Shown: positions 33,577 to 46,900, counted from the first letter of the stretch. The stretch: DNA of 64,000 nt from Massospora cicadina (GCA_022478985.1 JAKSZP010013596.1:1-64000), one strand, 5' to 3'. The notes: generated by a model not told the origin, from the letters alone. Program-made: numbers and translations.

Positions 33577-34234
33577 GTGATGGTTGGAGTCCATGTTCCA
33601 CTTTGGTTTGCCTCTACTCCTGTACATGAACCCTCCGCCCACTCCGCCGCCTATTCCGCTGGCTCTACCACTTCCTGTTTAGCCGCCCTTTGGTCTAGAT
33701 TTCACGCCACCCTTCCCAGCTTCCAAGGCCTCTTGTCCCTGATGGTTATGGCCAGTTTTGTGTGCGTTTTGCTCCACAATTTATTTGGAAACATAATACT
33801 GACCGTTTGGGACGTCTCTTCATTTTGTTGGGTCACTTGGCCTTGTTGTCACACCTTTTGACTGGATCTTTCCCCTCAGAGACCTCTTGCGCTCCAGTTT
33901 CCCAGACATTATCTGAGAAAAGCCTGGATTTTTTGTAAGATTTTTCTACTGTTGGGTGACTAGAGTTACCCTAACCCTCTCAGAGTTGTTACCCATTATA
34001 GCGGTCCACTGGGCTGGTACTTTTGTATCCCTTTTAGCCTTAGTTGTTCCCCTCCTTAAAGGGTATGCTGAGGGTGTTGCGCGGCTCCCCTCACTTAAGA
34101 CGCTCATACAGTATGCCGTACCTGCCACTAAAGGTCTCACTCTCCACTATTCACGTAATCCAAATATAAAAATGAGATTTTCAACACTTTTTCCAGCCTT
34201 AGGGCCCACCAGAAGTCTCAAGGCAAGGACCTAG
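33577..34234 (+). pseudogene. Hydrophobic leader region of element D
   Basis: Two successive frames (33577-33861 and 33956-34234) carry membrane-like stretches: LLSLMVMASFVCVLLHNLF, then PIIAVHWAGTFVSLLALVV. Elements A and F show hydrophobic frames at the same place, just downstream of the LTR. The function is unknown; a signal-anchor or env-like role is only a guess. Confidence 0.4.
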
Positions 34235-34256
34235 CTGACGTCCTCTTATCCAGCTG

Positions 34257-34770
34257 TTGCTCTGTGAGATTTCAGAGGGAGCTCACCAATGGTTAATTTC
34301 CATGGGTGAGAATAATAGATCCCTCCTGGGATCACTCCCAGCATTAAAAACCCTTTTCAAGCCTCTTGAGTTTCCCCCTGCTACCTTTGAGGACTATAAC
34401 TCCTTTGTACACTTGTCCCGAGGAGACCTGACTATGGCTCAATACTTGCGCCTGTTTCAAGAGAAAGCATCAAGGTTGGAATCAGTTGAACAGTTGAAAA
34501 TGACCCATCTCCGCAAGTCCTTAGATAATACTTGTGCTGCTCTTAGCATATGAGATAACCCTTCCCCCTCCTTATCTGGGATGTGCTCCATCCTTGCATC
34601 CCTGTTGTCTAATAGCCTCTGTGCCACCAAGCCTAGCTTTACCGCTAAACTTCAGATATTAGAACTTGAAAACTTCATCACTGCGGGGCACCAACATGTT
34701 TCTGATCCTATGGTGACATATTTAGCTGAAACCCTGTCCGTTATGGAAACTTCCAACTTAATTCTATAAT
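34257..34770 (+). pseudogene. Gag-like region of element D
   Basis: The frame 34257-34553 reads like a Ty3 capsid segment: FEDYNSFVHLSRGDLTMAQY followed by LRLFQEKASRLE, the pattern 'F..Y...F....G..sv..Y...F' of retrotransposon gag. A second frame (34581-34769) continues with helical text. No CCHC knuckle was seen downstream. Confidence 0.55.
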
Positions 34771-35389
34771 AACCTACTTTCATACTCTACTAGTACCGCT
34801 TGGAACCAGAAGTGAGCTCGCTGGAAGGTGAGACTGAAACCTCCATCATAGGTGGGGGTCCCCTCACTACTGGCCCTGCACTGCCACGCTCCACGGAGTA
34901 CCCCTTGCTTTTGTCCTCAAAAGTAGAGGAGGTTAGTAAGTCTAACCCATTTGATTCAGAGAATTCACTTCCTCATACCCACAGACCATTAGTTGCCATT
35001 TTGGAACCTATACCTTATTTCCAACCTGTCGTCCCAGTTGGCCCAGTCAAACAATTCTTTCCCATCACTTTAGAGTCACCTCTTGTGGCAGATTCCATCT
35101 AGAAACGGGTAGAGATCCATGAGAGGATGATTGAAGAAGAGCTAGCAGTGGCTGACCACAACAAAAGCTTGGCTGTCCTGACTGGTGTAGTCTCATGTGA
35201 TAAAGATCTTCCTCCAGCCAAACATAGATCATTAAGTTACTTCACACCATTTAAGTCCCAAAGACAACTTACTGGCAATATGAAGTCATATGCTGTGAAA
35301 TTCTCAGGGGATACTCTCATTTATACTCCTCCCTCTGGGCTTGGAGCCATCCTGTAATCCCTTGGCTCTGGGGAAAATAAATTCTCCTC

Positions 35390-35720
35390 TACTTACTTCT
35401 TGTTTATGGCTACTTTTTCTTTTGTGGGAAAGAGTTTTTAAGCGCTTGCTTTGTTGGAAACTGGCGCAACTGAGAAATTTATCCACCAAGAGTTAACGGA
35501 GGCCCTAGATCTGCCCCTGGGAGTTGTTCAGTTTGTTAAAGGTGGTGTATCTCAAACCATTCCAAGTTATCATTTGTTAACACCTGTTTCTTTCGTTGCA
35601 GGTGATGGTTACTTTGTGGAGAGCTTCTCCTTGATAAAGAACCTCATAAACCTCATTTTTTAGGGGTTGGCTGGTGGCGCCAATTTGACATCGCCACTAA
35701 CCTCCTAGACTCTACCATGC
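35390..35720 (+). pseudogene. Protease of element D, active site altered
   Basis: The frame at 35451-35663 contains LLETGATEKFIHQELTEALD. The family DTG triad is ETG here (Asp to Glu), which should abolish aspartic protease activity. A frame change follows near 35660, where GWWRQFDIAT-type text continues in another frame. Confidence 0.7.
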
Positions 35721-35879
35721 ATGCAAAATTTTCTGGTGGAGTCACGGTTACCATCCCTTGCTTGGATGAGAGCGCCAAGGCGCTCCCTAGAAGGTGGGGC
35801 CCCTCTCCTAAGGTGGGCCTAGCTTCTATTCAACATACTGACGCCCTGACCTCAACACTTACTCTGCATGAATGCATCC

Positions 35880-36760
35880 GCGGATATGATGATCTTCTTG
35901 ATCCCACCAAAGACCGCTCACTCCCTGAGCACATCAAGTTTGACTTTGAGTTTAAGTTGACTGTGGACTTCGTCAAGATATTCTCTCCAATTTACCCCTT
36001 GTCCCTGAAAGAGGAGGCTGCCTTGGACGCTTGGGTAGACAACATGCTCTCTAAGGGTCAAATCTTTAGGAAATCCTCACAGGTGTGCTTCACCTCTTGC
36101 TTGTAGAGAAGTCTGATGGCTCTCTTCGTCCCTGCATTGATTAAGGCAATCTGAACAACGTGACAGTGCCTGACTCCCATCCGCTCTCTCTGGGAAACAG
36201 ATTTCCCGCTACATGGAGAAGGCTAGGGTGTTCAACAAGCTTAACTGCCTCAACACTTTCAACCAGATCCGCATTAAAGAAGGCCAGGAGTAGTTGACCG
36301 CTTTTCATACTTGGAAAGGCATCTACCAGTTCAGAGTTATGCCATTTGGATTGAAGAACGCCCCCGCCTGCTTTCAGAGGCTCATTGATGCTGACTTGGG
36401 AAACCTTATGGTAACTTGCACGATTGCATACATGGATGACATACTGTTATTCTCCCCGGATGCAGAATCTCACGCCCACCACCTGGTGTCAGTCATGGAA
36501 AAATTTTCATAAGCAAACCTCACAATTAAGGCTAGCAAGTGCGAGTTCTTTCAGCCTAAGGTTGAGTTCTTAGGAAACAATATCTTCTCTCATGGCCACA
36601 TGATTGCCCCAGATAAGGAAGCAGCCATCCATTATGGGTTACTCTCTCATCTCTCACAGAGTTACACAGCTTCCTTGGGACATATGACTTCCTTAAGAAG
36701 TTCACCACCAGCTCTCAGAAGTTGCCACCTCCCTCTACACCGCTTCAGGGAAGAAGATTT
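35880..36760 (+). pseudogene. Reverse transcriptase of element D
   Basis: The segment before RT is open to 36106 (YPLSLKEEAALDAWVDNML). The palm follows in pieces: FNKLNCLNTFNQIRIKEGQE, an in-frame TAG (TGG expected), then FHTWKGIYQFRVMPFGLKNA and YMDDILLFS. The YMDD box at 36429-36440 is intact. The thumb (CEFFQPKVEFLGNNIFSHG) is at about 36540-36600. At least three stops or frame changes disable it. Confidence 0.8.
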
Positions 36761-36788
36761 TCAGTTGGACCAATGAATGTATGTGTGC

Positions 36789-36807
36789 TGTGTGTGTGTG
36801 TGTGTGT
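36789..36807. repeat. (TG)n microsatellite inside element D
   Basis: A run of nine TG units plus one T interrupts the RT-RNase H junction, within a larger GTGTG-rich stretch beginning at 36780. Confidence 0.95.
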
Positions 36808-36859
36808 TGTACATTGTCAAGCCCATACTATTGTCCAGCCCAGTGTTGGTGCATGAAGA

Positions 36860-37300
36860 TCCAGCCGCCCCTTTATTGTCACCACTGATGCTTCCAACTT
36901 TTCTGTGGGAGCTGCTCTGTGGCAAGAGGGGGAGGATGGAGTGGAACGGCCTGTTGCTTACTTTTTAAGAGAATGACCCTGGCGCAGCTCAACTAAGCCA
37001 TATATGATAAGGAACTCTTTGCAGTTGTTGAGGCAGTACAACACTGGCGCCACCAATTGCATGAGTCCAAGTGGCCATTTATTGTCCGTACTGACCACAA
37101 GGCATTGATGTACTACCATGCCCCCAGAAGCTATCCCCTCACCAGTCCTGGTGGTTAGAAATCCTGTCAGTGTTTGACTTCCAATATGACTTCATTAAAG
37201 GCACACAGAATATGTTATCTGATGCCCTATCCCAGAACCCTTCCATAGCCCCTGACCCAACACTAGTTGACATCCACAATACCCAGGCGTTGATTAAGCC
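36860..37300 (+). pseudogene. RNase H of element D
   Basis: The readable frame contains FIVTTDASNFSVGAALWQEG followed by RPVAYF, with the first catalytic Asp (TDAS) intact. It continues with KELFAVVEAVQHWRHQL and RTDHKALMYYH. The end (FDFQYDFIKGTQNMLSDALS at 37165-37230) matches the Ty3 RNase H tail, where NxxADALSR is usual. Frame changes occur near 36960 and 37130. Confidence 0.8.
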
Positions 37301-37379
37301 AGAACAGGTGAGGGAGAGTCCACTATCCAACCCCCACTCTGCTTATGATGGAACCTTTGAAAGGGGATGCTGACACCTC

Positions 37380-38156
37380 TACCCGCGTTAGGCTATCCTA
37401 ACCTCTGTCAAAGGACTATGATAAGATTAAGCAGGCCTGCCATAAAAATGGCGAACCACTGGACAAAGGTACCAGTTACTGGATGAGGTCATTCTCCATC
37501 AGGGCAAGTAGTGGGTACCACCTGAACCCCTGCATGATGAAGTGATCCGGGAAGCTCATGACCCTCCAATTGCTGGCCACCCTGGCATGGACAAGACGCT
37601 TGAGTTGGTCCGCCGCTAGCACAGTTGAAAGGGTATTGCCACAGTTGTGGCAAAATTTGCAAAGTCCTGCTTGACATGTAAATAGTTAAAGCAAGCCACC
37701 TGAAGAGTGCTGGGTTGCTTGTTCCCCTCCCAGCTTCTGAGGGCCCTTGGACATTGGTTTCTGTTGATTTTATCATGGAACTCCCCTTTTCCCAGGGCTA
37801 TGATGCAGTAATGGTTGTGGTGAACCGTTTCATAAAGATGGCCCACTTCATCCTATGCAACACCACCATTACTTCAGTCGAGACAGCCTGCCTCTTTGTA
37901 GACCAATTCTTTTGCTTACATGGTCTCCCCAAGGAGATTATCAGCGATTGGGGCCCACAATTCACCGCTCAGTTCTGTAGGCTTTCTTTCCATCCTTGGC
38001 ATCCGCCCCTGCCACTCCACAGCCTTCCACCCCCAGTCATATGGACAGAAATAGAGGGTGAACCAAGATATGGAGCAATTCTTGCACAGTTATTCCAATG
38101 CTGAACAAAACAATTGGTCCTCTCACCTCCCACTGGCAAAATTCGCCTATAATAAC
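37380..38156 (+). pseudogene. Integrase of element D, truncated
   Basis: The zinc domain reads VIREAHDPPIAGHPGMDKTL, then SCLTCK (HHCC). The core frame 37715-38000 has VDFIMELPFSQGYDAVMVVV and ISDWGPQFTAQF, with both catalytic Asp residues present. Then comes FHPQSYGQ, where GQTER carrying the catalytic Glu is corrupted. The frame ends at LAKFAYNN exactly where the LTR of element E starts; the ATAAC at 38152-38156 would be its target site. Confidence 0.8.
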
Positions 38157-39230
38157 TGTTAGATTTTGATGGTTGACTCAAAAATAAACACTTTGTGAAA
38201 ACCATCAATGCTAATAGATTACTTCCATTGGTGATCCTTTGATCCTTCCTAATTTCTCTTCATAATCTATTAAATCAGATTCACCTCAAAACCGCCTTGA
38301 TTGCGTCTAAATGACCTGATTTTTGTAGCTTATAATAGCTATAATATTATTACATTATGGCCAATTATGAAATCCATTTGGGTGAACCAAGTAAACTTAT
38401 GGCACAAACCTAGTTGCATTTACAACTTTAATGCAAAAAAAATTTAGTGAGCTCTATTTTAATTGTATGTCAATCATTATAATTAGCATGATAGTACTTG
38501 CACAAGGACAGACTGAATAGGGAGTACCTAATACTATTGAGAGGCCTGCCAAAGTTCCAATTAGGAATGCGTCATAATTCAAAATCCATATTTTTATTCT
38601 CCCCCTTTAATGTATTTTGTCAGCTGTATGACAAAATGTAATTGGGCTGATTGAGAGGTGAATTTACACCACTGAGATGCTAATATTAAGTCTAATAAAC
38701 TTCGCAATTATGAAAGTAGTAGTGCCTCCAATAAGGCTGAAATAATTATAATTAAGTTAATTTAAGGGCCAAATTAACTTGGGGATATTTTAATAACCAC
38801 TGCCATAATCTATAGCGGATTGGCATGGCTTTAATGAACTTATATAATAGATGAGTATGGCCAGGAGATGCCCAAGAGGTATAAAATAACGGCGCCTGGC
38901 CCTAAAATAAAATCATCATCTTTCCATATATTCATATTTTCATCTTATATTGTATTATCTTAATTTGACTTTCATATTAAGAAGTGTAGACAAGCATTCA
39001 GGGGAGCTTGTCATAATTACCTGTGTTTGGAGAGTTCCTTATTAGAGAAGGAAAATATACCCAAAAGAAGACCAGAAGAGCCATTTATTGTTGTTTAGCT
39101 TTGTGAGCTTCAAAATGGTTAGGAAATATCATACAACTCATAGCATAATTGATGATTTATCAGCCAAAACCCTTCCCAACTATCAAAGCAGGAATACATT
39201 AATAAGTGAACTAGTCCTCAATTTCTCACA
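38157..39230 (+). repeat. 5' LTR of element E
   Basis: It starts TGTTAG directly inside D's integrase and ends TCTCACA, two bases before the PBS. Length 1074 nt. Element C's presumed LTR has the same TGTTAG start and a similar length. It is the only copy of this LTR in the window. Confidence 0.65.
38880..38889 (+). promoter_or_regulatory. TATA box in the element E LTR
   Basis: TATAAAATAA lies about 350 nt before the LTR end, followed by a GC-rich GGCGCCTGGCCC, a reasonable U3/R promoter position. Confidence 0.5.
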
Positions 39231-39232
39231 AG

Positions 39233-39250
39233 TGGTGCTCACTAAAGTCC
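39233..39250 (+). other. tRNA primer-binding site of element E
   Basis: TGGTGCTCACTAAAGTCC shares its first 12 bases with the PBS of elements B and C; the rest has drifted. Confidence 0.65.
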
Positions 39251-39299
39251 ATTTACACTTTTATTATGAATAAAATATTCAAATTTTAGGCAGATTCTG

Positions 39300-41450
39300 C
39301 CAGAAGATACAACAAAATGCCATGGAAACCAGTGACTGAGAAATCACTGAGTACTTCAACACTGCACGCCAGAATACTGAGGAGAGTATTCATACTCCTT
39401 ATATCTAATCACGGCGGGAGGGGGGCATGTGGACACAACAAGCCCTATTGAGTTTACCTCTGATAGTGTTAAAGAGATGATGGAGACCCTATTCCATGGG
39501 TATAGGATTGGTACATCACAGATGGACCTATCTTTTGGTCTATTTCTACTACTTAAAGGATCAGGCCTTCAAGATGGAAATGTATATGTGGTACTGAGAG
39601 GCGACCATGGCAACTCTGGCCAAACGTCTCAACTGTACACAAGGAACAAACAAACTCTTGGTTAGCTTCTAATAGCCCTCAATCAAGCACACCCAAAGGA
39701 TTTTTTCTTGGCAGAATCTAGAGTTTGCAGAAGTACACTGATTTCAAGAGGAGGAGCGATCTTACTGATTGAATCTACTAAATAAGCTGGATTTTAGCTT
39801 TACTGAAGTTAGAAAGGCTATTGTCAGTAATATGGGGCAGGTCAATGATGCCCACAGAAGATCAACCACTTTGGAAAATCAACTTAATGAAAAAGTTCCA
39901 AATATTGCAACTGAGGTTCTCTCATTACATGGACTGACCAGCGGATGGGTCAATAATATCAGTATATGCTGCCAGAAATTGGAGAATTATTCCAAATTTC
40001 TATCATCTCAGACGGAACAACTGACCAAAGATTCCAGTTTTGCTCAGAAAAATCACTTAGAATTGGTAAACATGTATATTCAACTTGATGAGTATGTCCA
40101 AACTGAGTTGGGAATACCGCAAAAGGGCATTGAAGATCTGGCTGCTATGCCAGTAGAGCCAAATAACGAGGAAGAATTTGCACAAAATATGAAGAGTTTA
40201 TGGAACTTCGTTCAACAACATCTTCCATGCAAGAAAAGAACATCAAACTTACTAATGAAAAAACAAGATCTTCAAACACAATTATTAGCAAATAATGACC
40301 ATGTTGCTAATCTGACCAAAGATGTGAAGCATATACTGGCTTCTCAAATTATTTTTAAAAAGAGCGTGAATACCTAAAAAAGGAAGTTAATGACCTAAAG
40401 GAGAGAAGTTGCAACTATTTGACTAGTCCTCGAGGGGAGAGCAGTAAAACCCCTAATTATTCAGGCAGAACACAACTGAAGAAACTACATAATACCCATA
40501 TTCAAGAATCTGAATCAAGCAGTTTAAGCAATTTAATGAAGCAGAATACTCAGGAGTTGAGACGGATAATGAAACGGATATTTCAGACATCAGTTTGATG
40601 ACAAAAATTTTTGCTTCCATCCCAACTCCAGATGACACTCATCACAACTGTAGACCAATTCTAACTGAAGATTCCCTGAGACATTTGAACTCTAGACAAA
40701 GTGTAACTCCTCTGACCAATTCTGGGTGAGATAACTTCAAGCCCTTGAATTTGCCAAACTTGATAAAGAAGGAAGTGTATATTTGTTATAAAATTGTTTA
40801 ATAGGCTATGCGTGGAGTATTGTATCATATGAAGTCTACAGATCTCATTAATAGTCTGGACTCACATAGGGTCAATCTTGTTATGGCCTATCTGGGTGAT
40901 GACTGGTCCTATTTAGATGTGAAAAATGCCATCATAAGACAATTCGGAGGCCCTGATAAACTATCTGCCAGAAAAACAGACTTAATCATTATTGAATTAT
41001 GGCGGTAATGAGTACATAAGAGACTTTGCAGACAGATTTATCATGAGTCTCAGGTCTTACTTAGATCAAATGCTATAGACAAATTTGATGCAATGATTGC
41101 CATGCAACAAGCTGTTGAGCCATACTTTGACTTAAAGCGTGTCATGATTCTGGCCTTTAATCAGCCCATGTGAGCATTAGAACTTACTAATTATCTGAGA
41201 CAATGCGCAAGTAGCTTTGACGCCCCTAATCAGCCTAAAGAGCAGTTAAAATTTCGATTTTTGGGGCCAAAAAATACAAATTTGAATGAACAAGGTTGAA
41301 TTGGCATGTAAATCCAAAAAATGATCAGCAATCAGGGCCAATTATTTGTCATAATTGTGGACAAAAGGGACATTTTGCTTCCCAATGATACAGATGGCCA
41401 GATAAGAAACATGGGTGACTGTGGCCTTAAAGGTTAACCATGAAGAGAAG
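39300..41450 (+). pseudogene. Gag of element E with CCHC knuckle
   Basis: A 202-codon open frame (39769-40377) has coiled-coil-like text (RSTTLENQLNEKV; LLMKKQDLQTQLLANNDHV). Broken frames follow, with a capsid-like piece at 40808-41008 (NSLDSHRVNLVMAYLGDDWS) comparable to element C at about 56020-56090. The zinc knuckle at 41347-41388 reads CHNCGQKGHFASQ followed by TGA in place of the last Cys codon. Several stops lie between the pieces. Confidence 0.7.
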
Positions 41451-41899
41451 GCAGGAAAAGAGCAGGTGGAGTAGAGGCGGAATGCTCTACCTCCACCAAT
41501 GCCTTAATGCAAATTCTACTTGACCCTGGCAAGCTTTTTCTGAATGATGAAGTGGCCAAAGATAGCTTACACCACATTATGGCTGACAATGTTTACATGG
41601 TTACCACTTGAGCCAAAGCAAAAGAATTAAAACAACTGGAGTGTGCTGAAGAGGCTCAGGCTGAAGTAGCAAAGCCCTATTCCAAACAAGTTATTAATTG
41701 AGGGCTGAGTAACCATTCTAAATGTTCATCTGATCTGCCCGCATTACAGGACGTGCAAGTGGCCATACCCATGAAGACTTTAGCAGAGAATTTTCCAGAG
41801 ATCTGCTCAAGTCTGAAATCCCACTTAGGAACTGAACTCTTACTCCAATAACCACCTAATAAACAACTATGATACATGATCTGAATGTAAATATGTAAA

Positions 41900-42440
41900 T
41901 ATTACAGTAAATAAGGTTTGTGTTTGGGCAATTTTTGATAGTGGGGAACCAATCAACATTGTCAGTACCAAATTGGTAAAAAAGCTAAAGATTGCACCTA
42001 CGTCGCACACTGTCAAGAATATGGTACAGCAGAAGCCCACAACGCTAAGTCGCTCAGGGCCTATAGCACGTTAACACTACGCTTCAGATCCATTGTAGTG
42101 ATGGAACTGGCCAGCTACAATATTCTTATTGGGACTTATTTCCTGAGAGGATTTGATGTTGTCATAAACCATTAGGAAGATACGCTGACTATTTTGGGAC
42201 AAAGAATCCCAGTATTATAACAAAAACGGAAAACCAGAAATGAAGCAGCTGAGTTTAATTTGCAACATGACCTACAAGGATGGAATAGTCCCAATAGAGT
42301 ATACAAAATGTCATTTAAGAATTAAGGCCTTTCCAATGCAAATTAGCAAATCAAAGCAGAAACCATTACAATCAAATCAACAAATTTATGTGCTTCCTTG
42401 AGCTCAATTAGTCGTCCCTAAAGTTTTTTCTTTTTTGTAA
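41900..42440 (+). pseudogene. Protease and pre-RT region of element E, cut by LINE
   Basis: The protease box reads FDSGEPINIVSTKLVKKL (about 41930-41985), with Asp-Ser-Gly intact, matching element C's NSGAPINIVSIKLVKRM. Downstream text at 42330-42430 (QQIYVLP-stop-AQLVVPKVFSF) follows C's IIVLNRLIPMAELRQFYNF. It breaks off where the LINE begins. Confidence 0.7.
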
Positions 42441-42503
42441 CAATCACTTTAGTTACTATGATTTGATTCAAACAGCAAATTTGGATAATCACACACAGGA
42501 AAG

Positions 42504-43925
42504 ATGGGCGACTTTAATAACAAAAATAATACAACATGGGCGAGCGTCGCAGCAAGTAGTGCGCTTAACGGTGCAACTAAGGGCAAGAAACGCCCTGGAG
42601 GGGGACCAGGAACCCAAGCCAAAAAAATCACAAACTCAGACACCGTCTGGGTTTTATGGTATTTACTGTAAAGCACGCACAATACATGTACATTCAATTC
42701 AATCAACCTTTGTCAAAGGTGGAACACGGGATCAGACTCTTCCTTGGGGATGAGTCACTGACCCTGTGGGAGAAAACATGTGAGGCACAGCCCTCACTTT
42801 TCCCTCACGCGGTGTACTTAGCCACCAACAACATGGGCCGCGACTGGATCAATATTGGTTTTGAAACAGCCAATGAAGCTGATGCTGCAGCAAAAATCTG
42901 CGTGGAAATTGCCCTCCCTGAGGGCAAAAAAATTGTGCGCACCATGCGCACCAGATGGAACAAAGCAAAAACTTTGTTCATCTCTTTTGACTCACTCCCC
43001 ATCAACCTTCCTCATAAGGTAATTGAGGAGGAGCTCTGCAAAGATCTCGTGGCCTACGGAGAAATTCAGCAACTCAAATTACAGCAATTTCGCCTGATGC
43101 CCAACCTGTGCATGGGCAAAGCTATCGCTGTAATCAATCCCTTCCCAGAAGTGGAAGAGGACTTATCCAGAATTCCCCACGCAGCAGAATTTCACTTCGC
43201 AGATGGGGGCCAGTCAGCTGCATTTTGAGTTACACAGAACGCGCACCACCCATTTGCAACCACTGTGGCTCACTGGGCCACAAGGAACATGCATGCCCTG
43301 TAAAAGAGGGCTTAATGGAAAATGATTTTTGTGAAGAAGCTATGGACGAAGATAATGAAAACTTCGCCAAAATGACTGATGGCCACCACCCATTCGCTGG
43401 GGTGAAGATGGACTATACTCCATCGTGGACCCAGTTACAAGTAAACAGCGTAAAGCAGCACAAAAAGCCCGCAAGAGAGAAGCGGCTGAAGCGGCGGCAC
43501 ACACGAAATCTGCCATTAACCATGGACAAATTCAGGAGGATATTTCAGATATTCACCAAACCAACCAATCAGAACAATATGCCCAGGTCAAAAAATTATA
43601 CAGTAACCAGACTGAGCCACAAAGCGTCATCAGTCATGCACATACTGAGGAACAATGCAACTGCAATTTGGGTGAAAATGCGGTGCACAATGCAACAAAG
43701 TTGAACCTCAAAAATATAAAATCCACTCAACAACCCACATCAAATCAACATGAGACCTGTGCAGGAAAAGTTGACGCAAATGCAAAAAACCGCAATTTCC
43801 TTGAATCATTGGGTCAGATCAAGGGAACCAACAATGGCAGTGAAAGAGTTAGAGTACAGATGCGGAGCATGGCCAAAATGAGCCATGGTGGGATAGGACC
43901 AGAGGGTCCTCCCAACCGCTCCTGA
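42504..43925 (+). pseudogene. LINE ORF1 (nucleic-acid-binding protein)
   Basis: It starts at ATG 42504 (MGDFNNKNNTTWASVAASSA), with a basic Gly-rich stretch (KGKKRPGGGPG) next. After a frame change the main body is open (42656-43228, including WINIGFETANEADAAAKICV). A second change leads to a proper zinc knuckle, ICNHCGSLGHKEHACP, at about 43250-43300 (CX2CX4HX4C). A third leads to a basic tail (KQRKAAQKARKREAAEAA) ending at 43925. ORF1 proteins of this type coat LINE RNA. Three frameshifts break it. Confidence 0.8.
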
Positions 43926-43955
43926 GGCGCCGCGGGCACCTCAGTGTCAATAGGT

Positions 43956-46900
43956 ATGCTAAACATCACAGAAGCCAGGGCTCATACGTCCCAAGCCAAA
44001 AAGCTGGCATTCCTGTGAAAACCTCTTGTAGACATCTTGGCCATCCAAGAAACCCACTGCCTACAAGGGGAAGAAGAATCCTGGTCATCCAGGGTCCCAC
44101 CATCACAATCAGTATGGACGTCTCACTGTGGGGTGATAGTCCAAAACAACAAAAAAATTTAAAATTACAAATTCATCATCACACTTGCACGGTCAAGTCC
44201 TGGTAGCAACAATCACATGCCAAGATGAAATAATTTCGTTAGCATGTATCTACACACCGTGCACCGCAACTGATAGAAAATTTTCTTTGAAAAAATTTCT
44301 ACTCTCACCCTCCCACAAGATATCATCATGTTAGGCGATTTCAACTGCTGGGATAACCCCAATACAGATCAATGGCCTAATCCCAGGGGATACCCACCTG
44401 GACACATTGAATATCGCACAATGAAGGCATCTCTTGGCTTACAGGATACTCTTCCCCCCAATTCACCAATCCTTCCCCATATGACAAGACCCAACATACG
44501 TGAGGGACTGCTCATATCAATGAGTCGTATTGACCACATCCTCATCCCACAATCCCACCACTCAAGAATCTCCAAATTTACAACAAAAAAGATCAATTTT
44601 TCTGATCACCGATTAGTTATGGTGCAGTTAGCACCAACCCAATCCCACACACAGGTGTCGCCTTGGAGAAAGCTTCACCCAGAAAATATAAGACTGCCTG
44701 AGATATCTTAATGGGTTGAAAACAAGGCTACTAACCCAGAATTTACAGCCCCATTCACTTCGGATCCCATCAGAACATGGGAAAATTTCAAAAAAGATTT
44801 AATCAACAAAACCTGATATATTGCATCACGCAAGTACACCGCGGACACAGCCACAATCAAGCGTACCTTGGCAGAACTAGACCACCTAGAAATAAATACT
44901 CTGAGATCTGGTTATAGCCCTAATTGGGGATGCAAATGAGCAGAAATTTCAGCCTGACTTAACAATCTCATCTTTAATTACCAACACAGAATTAAAGTAT
45001 TGAACAAAGGTAAGTTCATAAAGGAAGGCGAAACCTGTTTGACATACTTTTTCTACCAATTCCACTCCCGCGAAAAACAGCCCACATGCACACAGGTCTG
45101 TAAGACCAACGGCACCGTGGCAACTGACCCTGAAGAGGTCAAGGTGGAAGTACACTGCTATTACACCAAATTATATTGCGATATGCCAACAGATCCACAA
45201 AAAATTAAAGAATTTATTAAAACTGCCAAGATACTAAGTACACCATCAAATTACAATATACTATCCCTTATCACATGGGAGGAGCTTTGGGAAACAATTT
45301 GCGGTGCACCACATAGGAAATGCCCAGGGCCTGATGGGATACCCTACAAATTTTACAAAATATATTTTCAACAAATCGCCCCCCTCCTATTGGCGTCAAT
45401 GAACCAGAGTTTGTTGGAAACACGCCTACTACCAGGAGGTCATGAATCCTACGTTATAAACTTGTATAAAAAGGGTGACAAGTTGGACCTGGCCAGCTGG
45501 CGCCCAATTGCACTCTCCAACACTGACATAAAAACTATAACAAAAATTCTAGCAGCTAGATTAGGCGCAATTGCATCTGACATCCTATCACCCAACCAGT
45601 TTGGGTTTATACCAGGGCGTTCAAATGGAACAACATACACCCTGTTGCAAACATTTGTCAATCCAAAGCAACTGGTGCCCTGGTCTTCTTGGATCAGGAA
45701 AAGGCGTATGACCGTGTTAGCTGGCCATACCTAAAAGAATGTCTATATGCCTTCAAACTCCCACCAAGATTCATAAAATGGGCGATGTTCCTAACAAAAT
45801 CTGCAACCATGGCTGTATGCGGCCCTGGATTCCTAACAAACAACATCAAACCACACAGAGGGCTCAAACAAGGGGATCCCCTCAGCCCACTACTATACAA
45901 TTTCAGCTTTGACCCACTCCTCCGAGTAACTGACTCACATCTCATGGGGATAACCGCACAAAGACAACCAACAGTCAAGATACTGGCCTTTACAGATGAC
46001 TGCGTAGCAGGTATAGCAAACAATGAAGATGCTCGACAGCTGGAACACACTCTAGAGGAATACTCCAAGGTGAGCAATGCATCGCTCAACAAAAGGAAGA
46101 CAGAAATCATCCTCTTAGGCAAATACACAAACAATTGGGCCACAACATCAGAACCTCACACCAACACTCGAAGAAAAAACCCAATTATTTTACCCTTTGC
46201 AACACCTCCCACCACCACTCCTGTCTGAAAACTTGGAATCTGGCTAGAATCAGGGGGATATGCTAATGAGACAATGGAAAGTAACCTGTTACAACGGGTA
46301 TCCAAACGCGTAGCCTCCCTCAAGGGGAGAACCCCAGGACTAACAGGACGAGTTACAGTTGCTAACTCGCTCATCCTCCCAATACTGTGGTACCAGGCCC
46401 ATGCGATAGCCTTCTCACCTACCTTTATAACCTCAATTCGCGCGCTTATCCAGGGCTGGCTGTGGCCTGGCTCTCACCCTCCTATACGGATGGAAACACT
46501 ATTTGGCCCATGCTCAATCGGAGGCATGGGACTAATAGATTTTGAGAGCCATGCCAATCACATCCTAGGTACCTGGATAAAGGAAATCCTTGCTCCAGAC
46601 CTCCCGCAACAACATTGGTCCAGAGCAGCAAGGACTAACTTTGCACAGGCGCTCAAATTAATCAACCCACATAGTCCACCCAGACTAATTCCATACCTTG
46701 CCAAGCACCCTACTGCAACAGGTCCGCATGGAACCTCCCCTCATTTCAAACATATCCTCCAAACTATCCGCCGTATGGGATGGACCATAGAGAACATGGG
46801 TACTATACAGGCAAGGGGACGACCCAGCCCCCAATTCAAATTAAGAAGCCCAGAAAACCACCCCCAGAGGGATATGCTCGCAACAACCCCAAGCATAGCT

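Larger units (their letters stand above)
33577..38156 (+). mobile_element. Element D: Ty3/gypsy element, 3' truncated by element E
   Basis: Plus-strand order: hydrophobic leader, gag-like region, protease, RT, RNase H and integrase. The integrase stops abruptly after LAKFAYNN at 38156, where element E's LTR begins. D is related to A and F by its protease and leader. In-frame TAG/TGA codons and frameshifts are spread through all domains. Confidence 0.8.
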
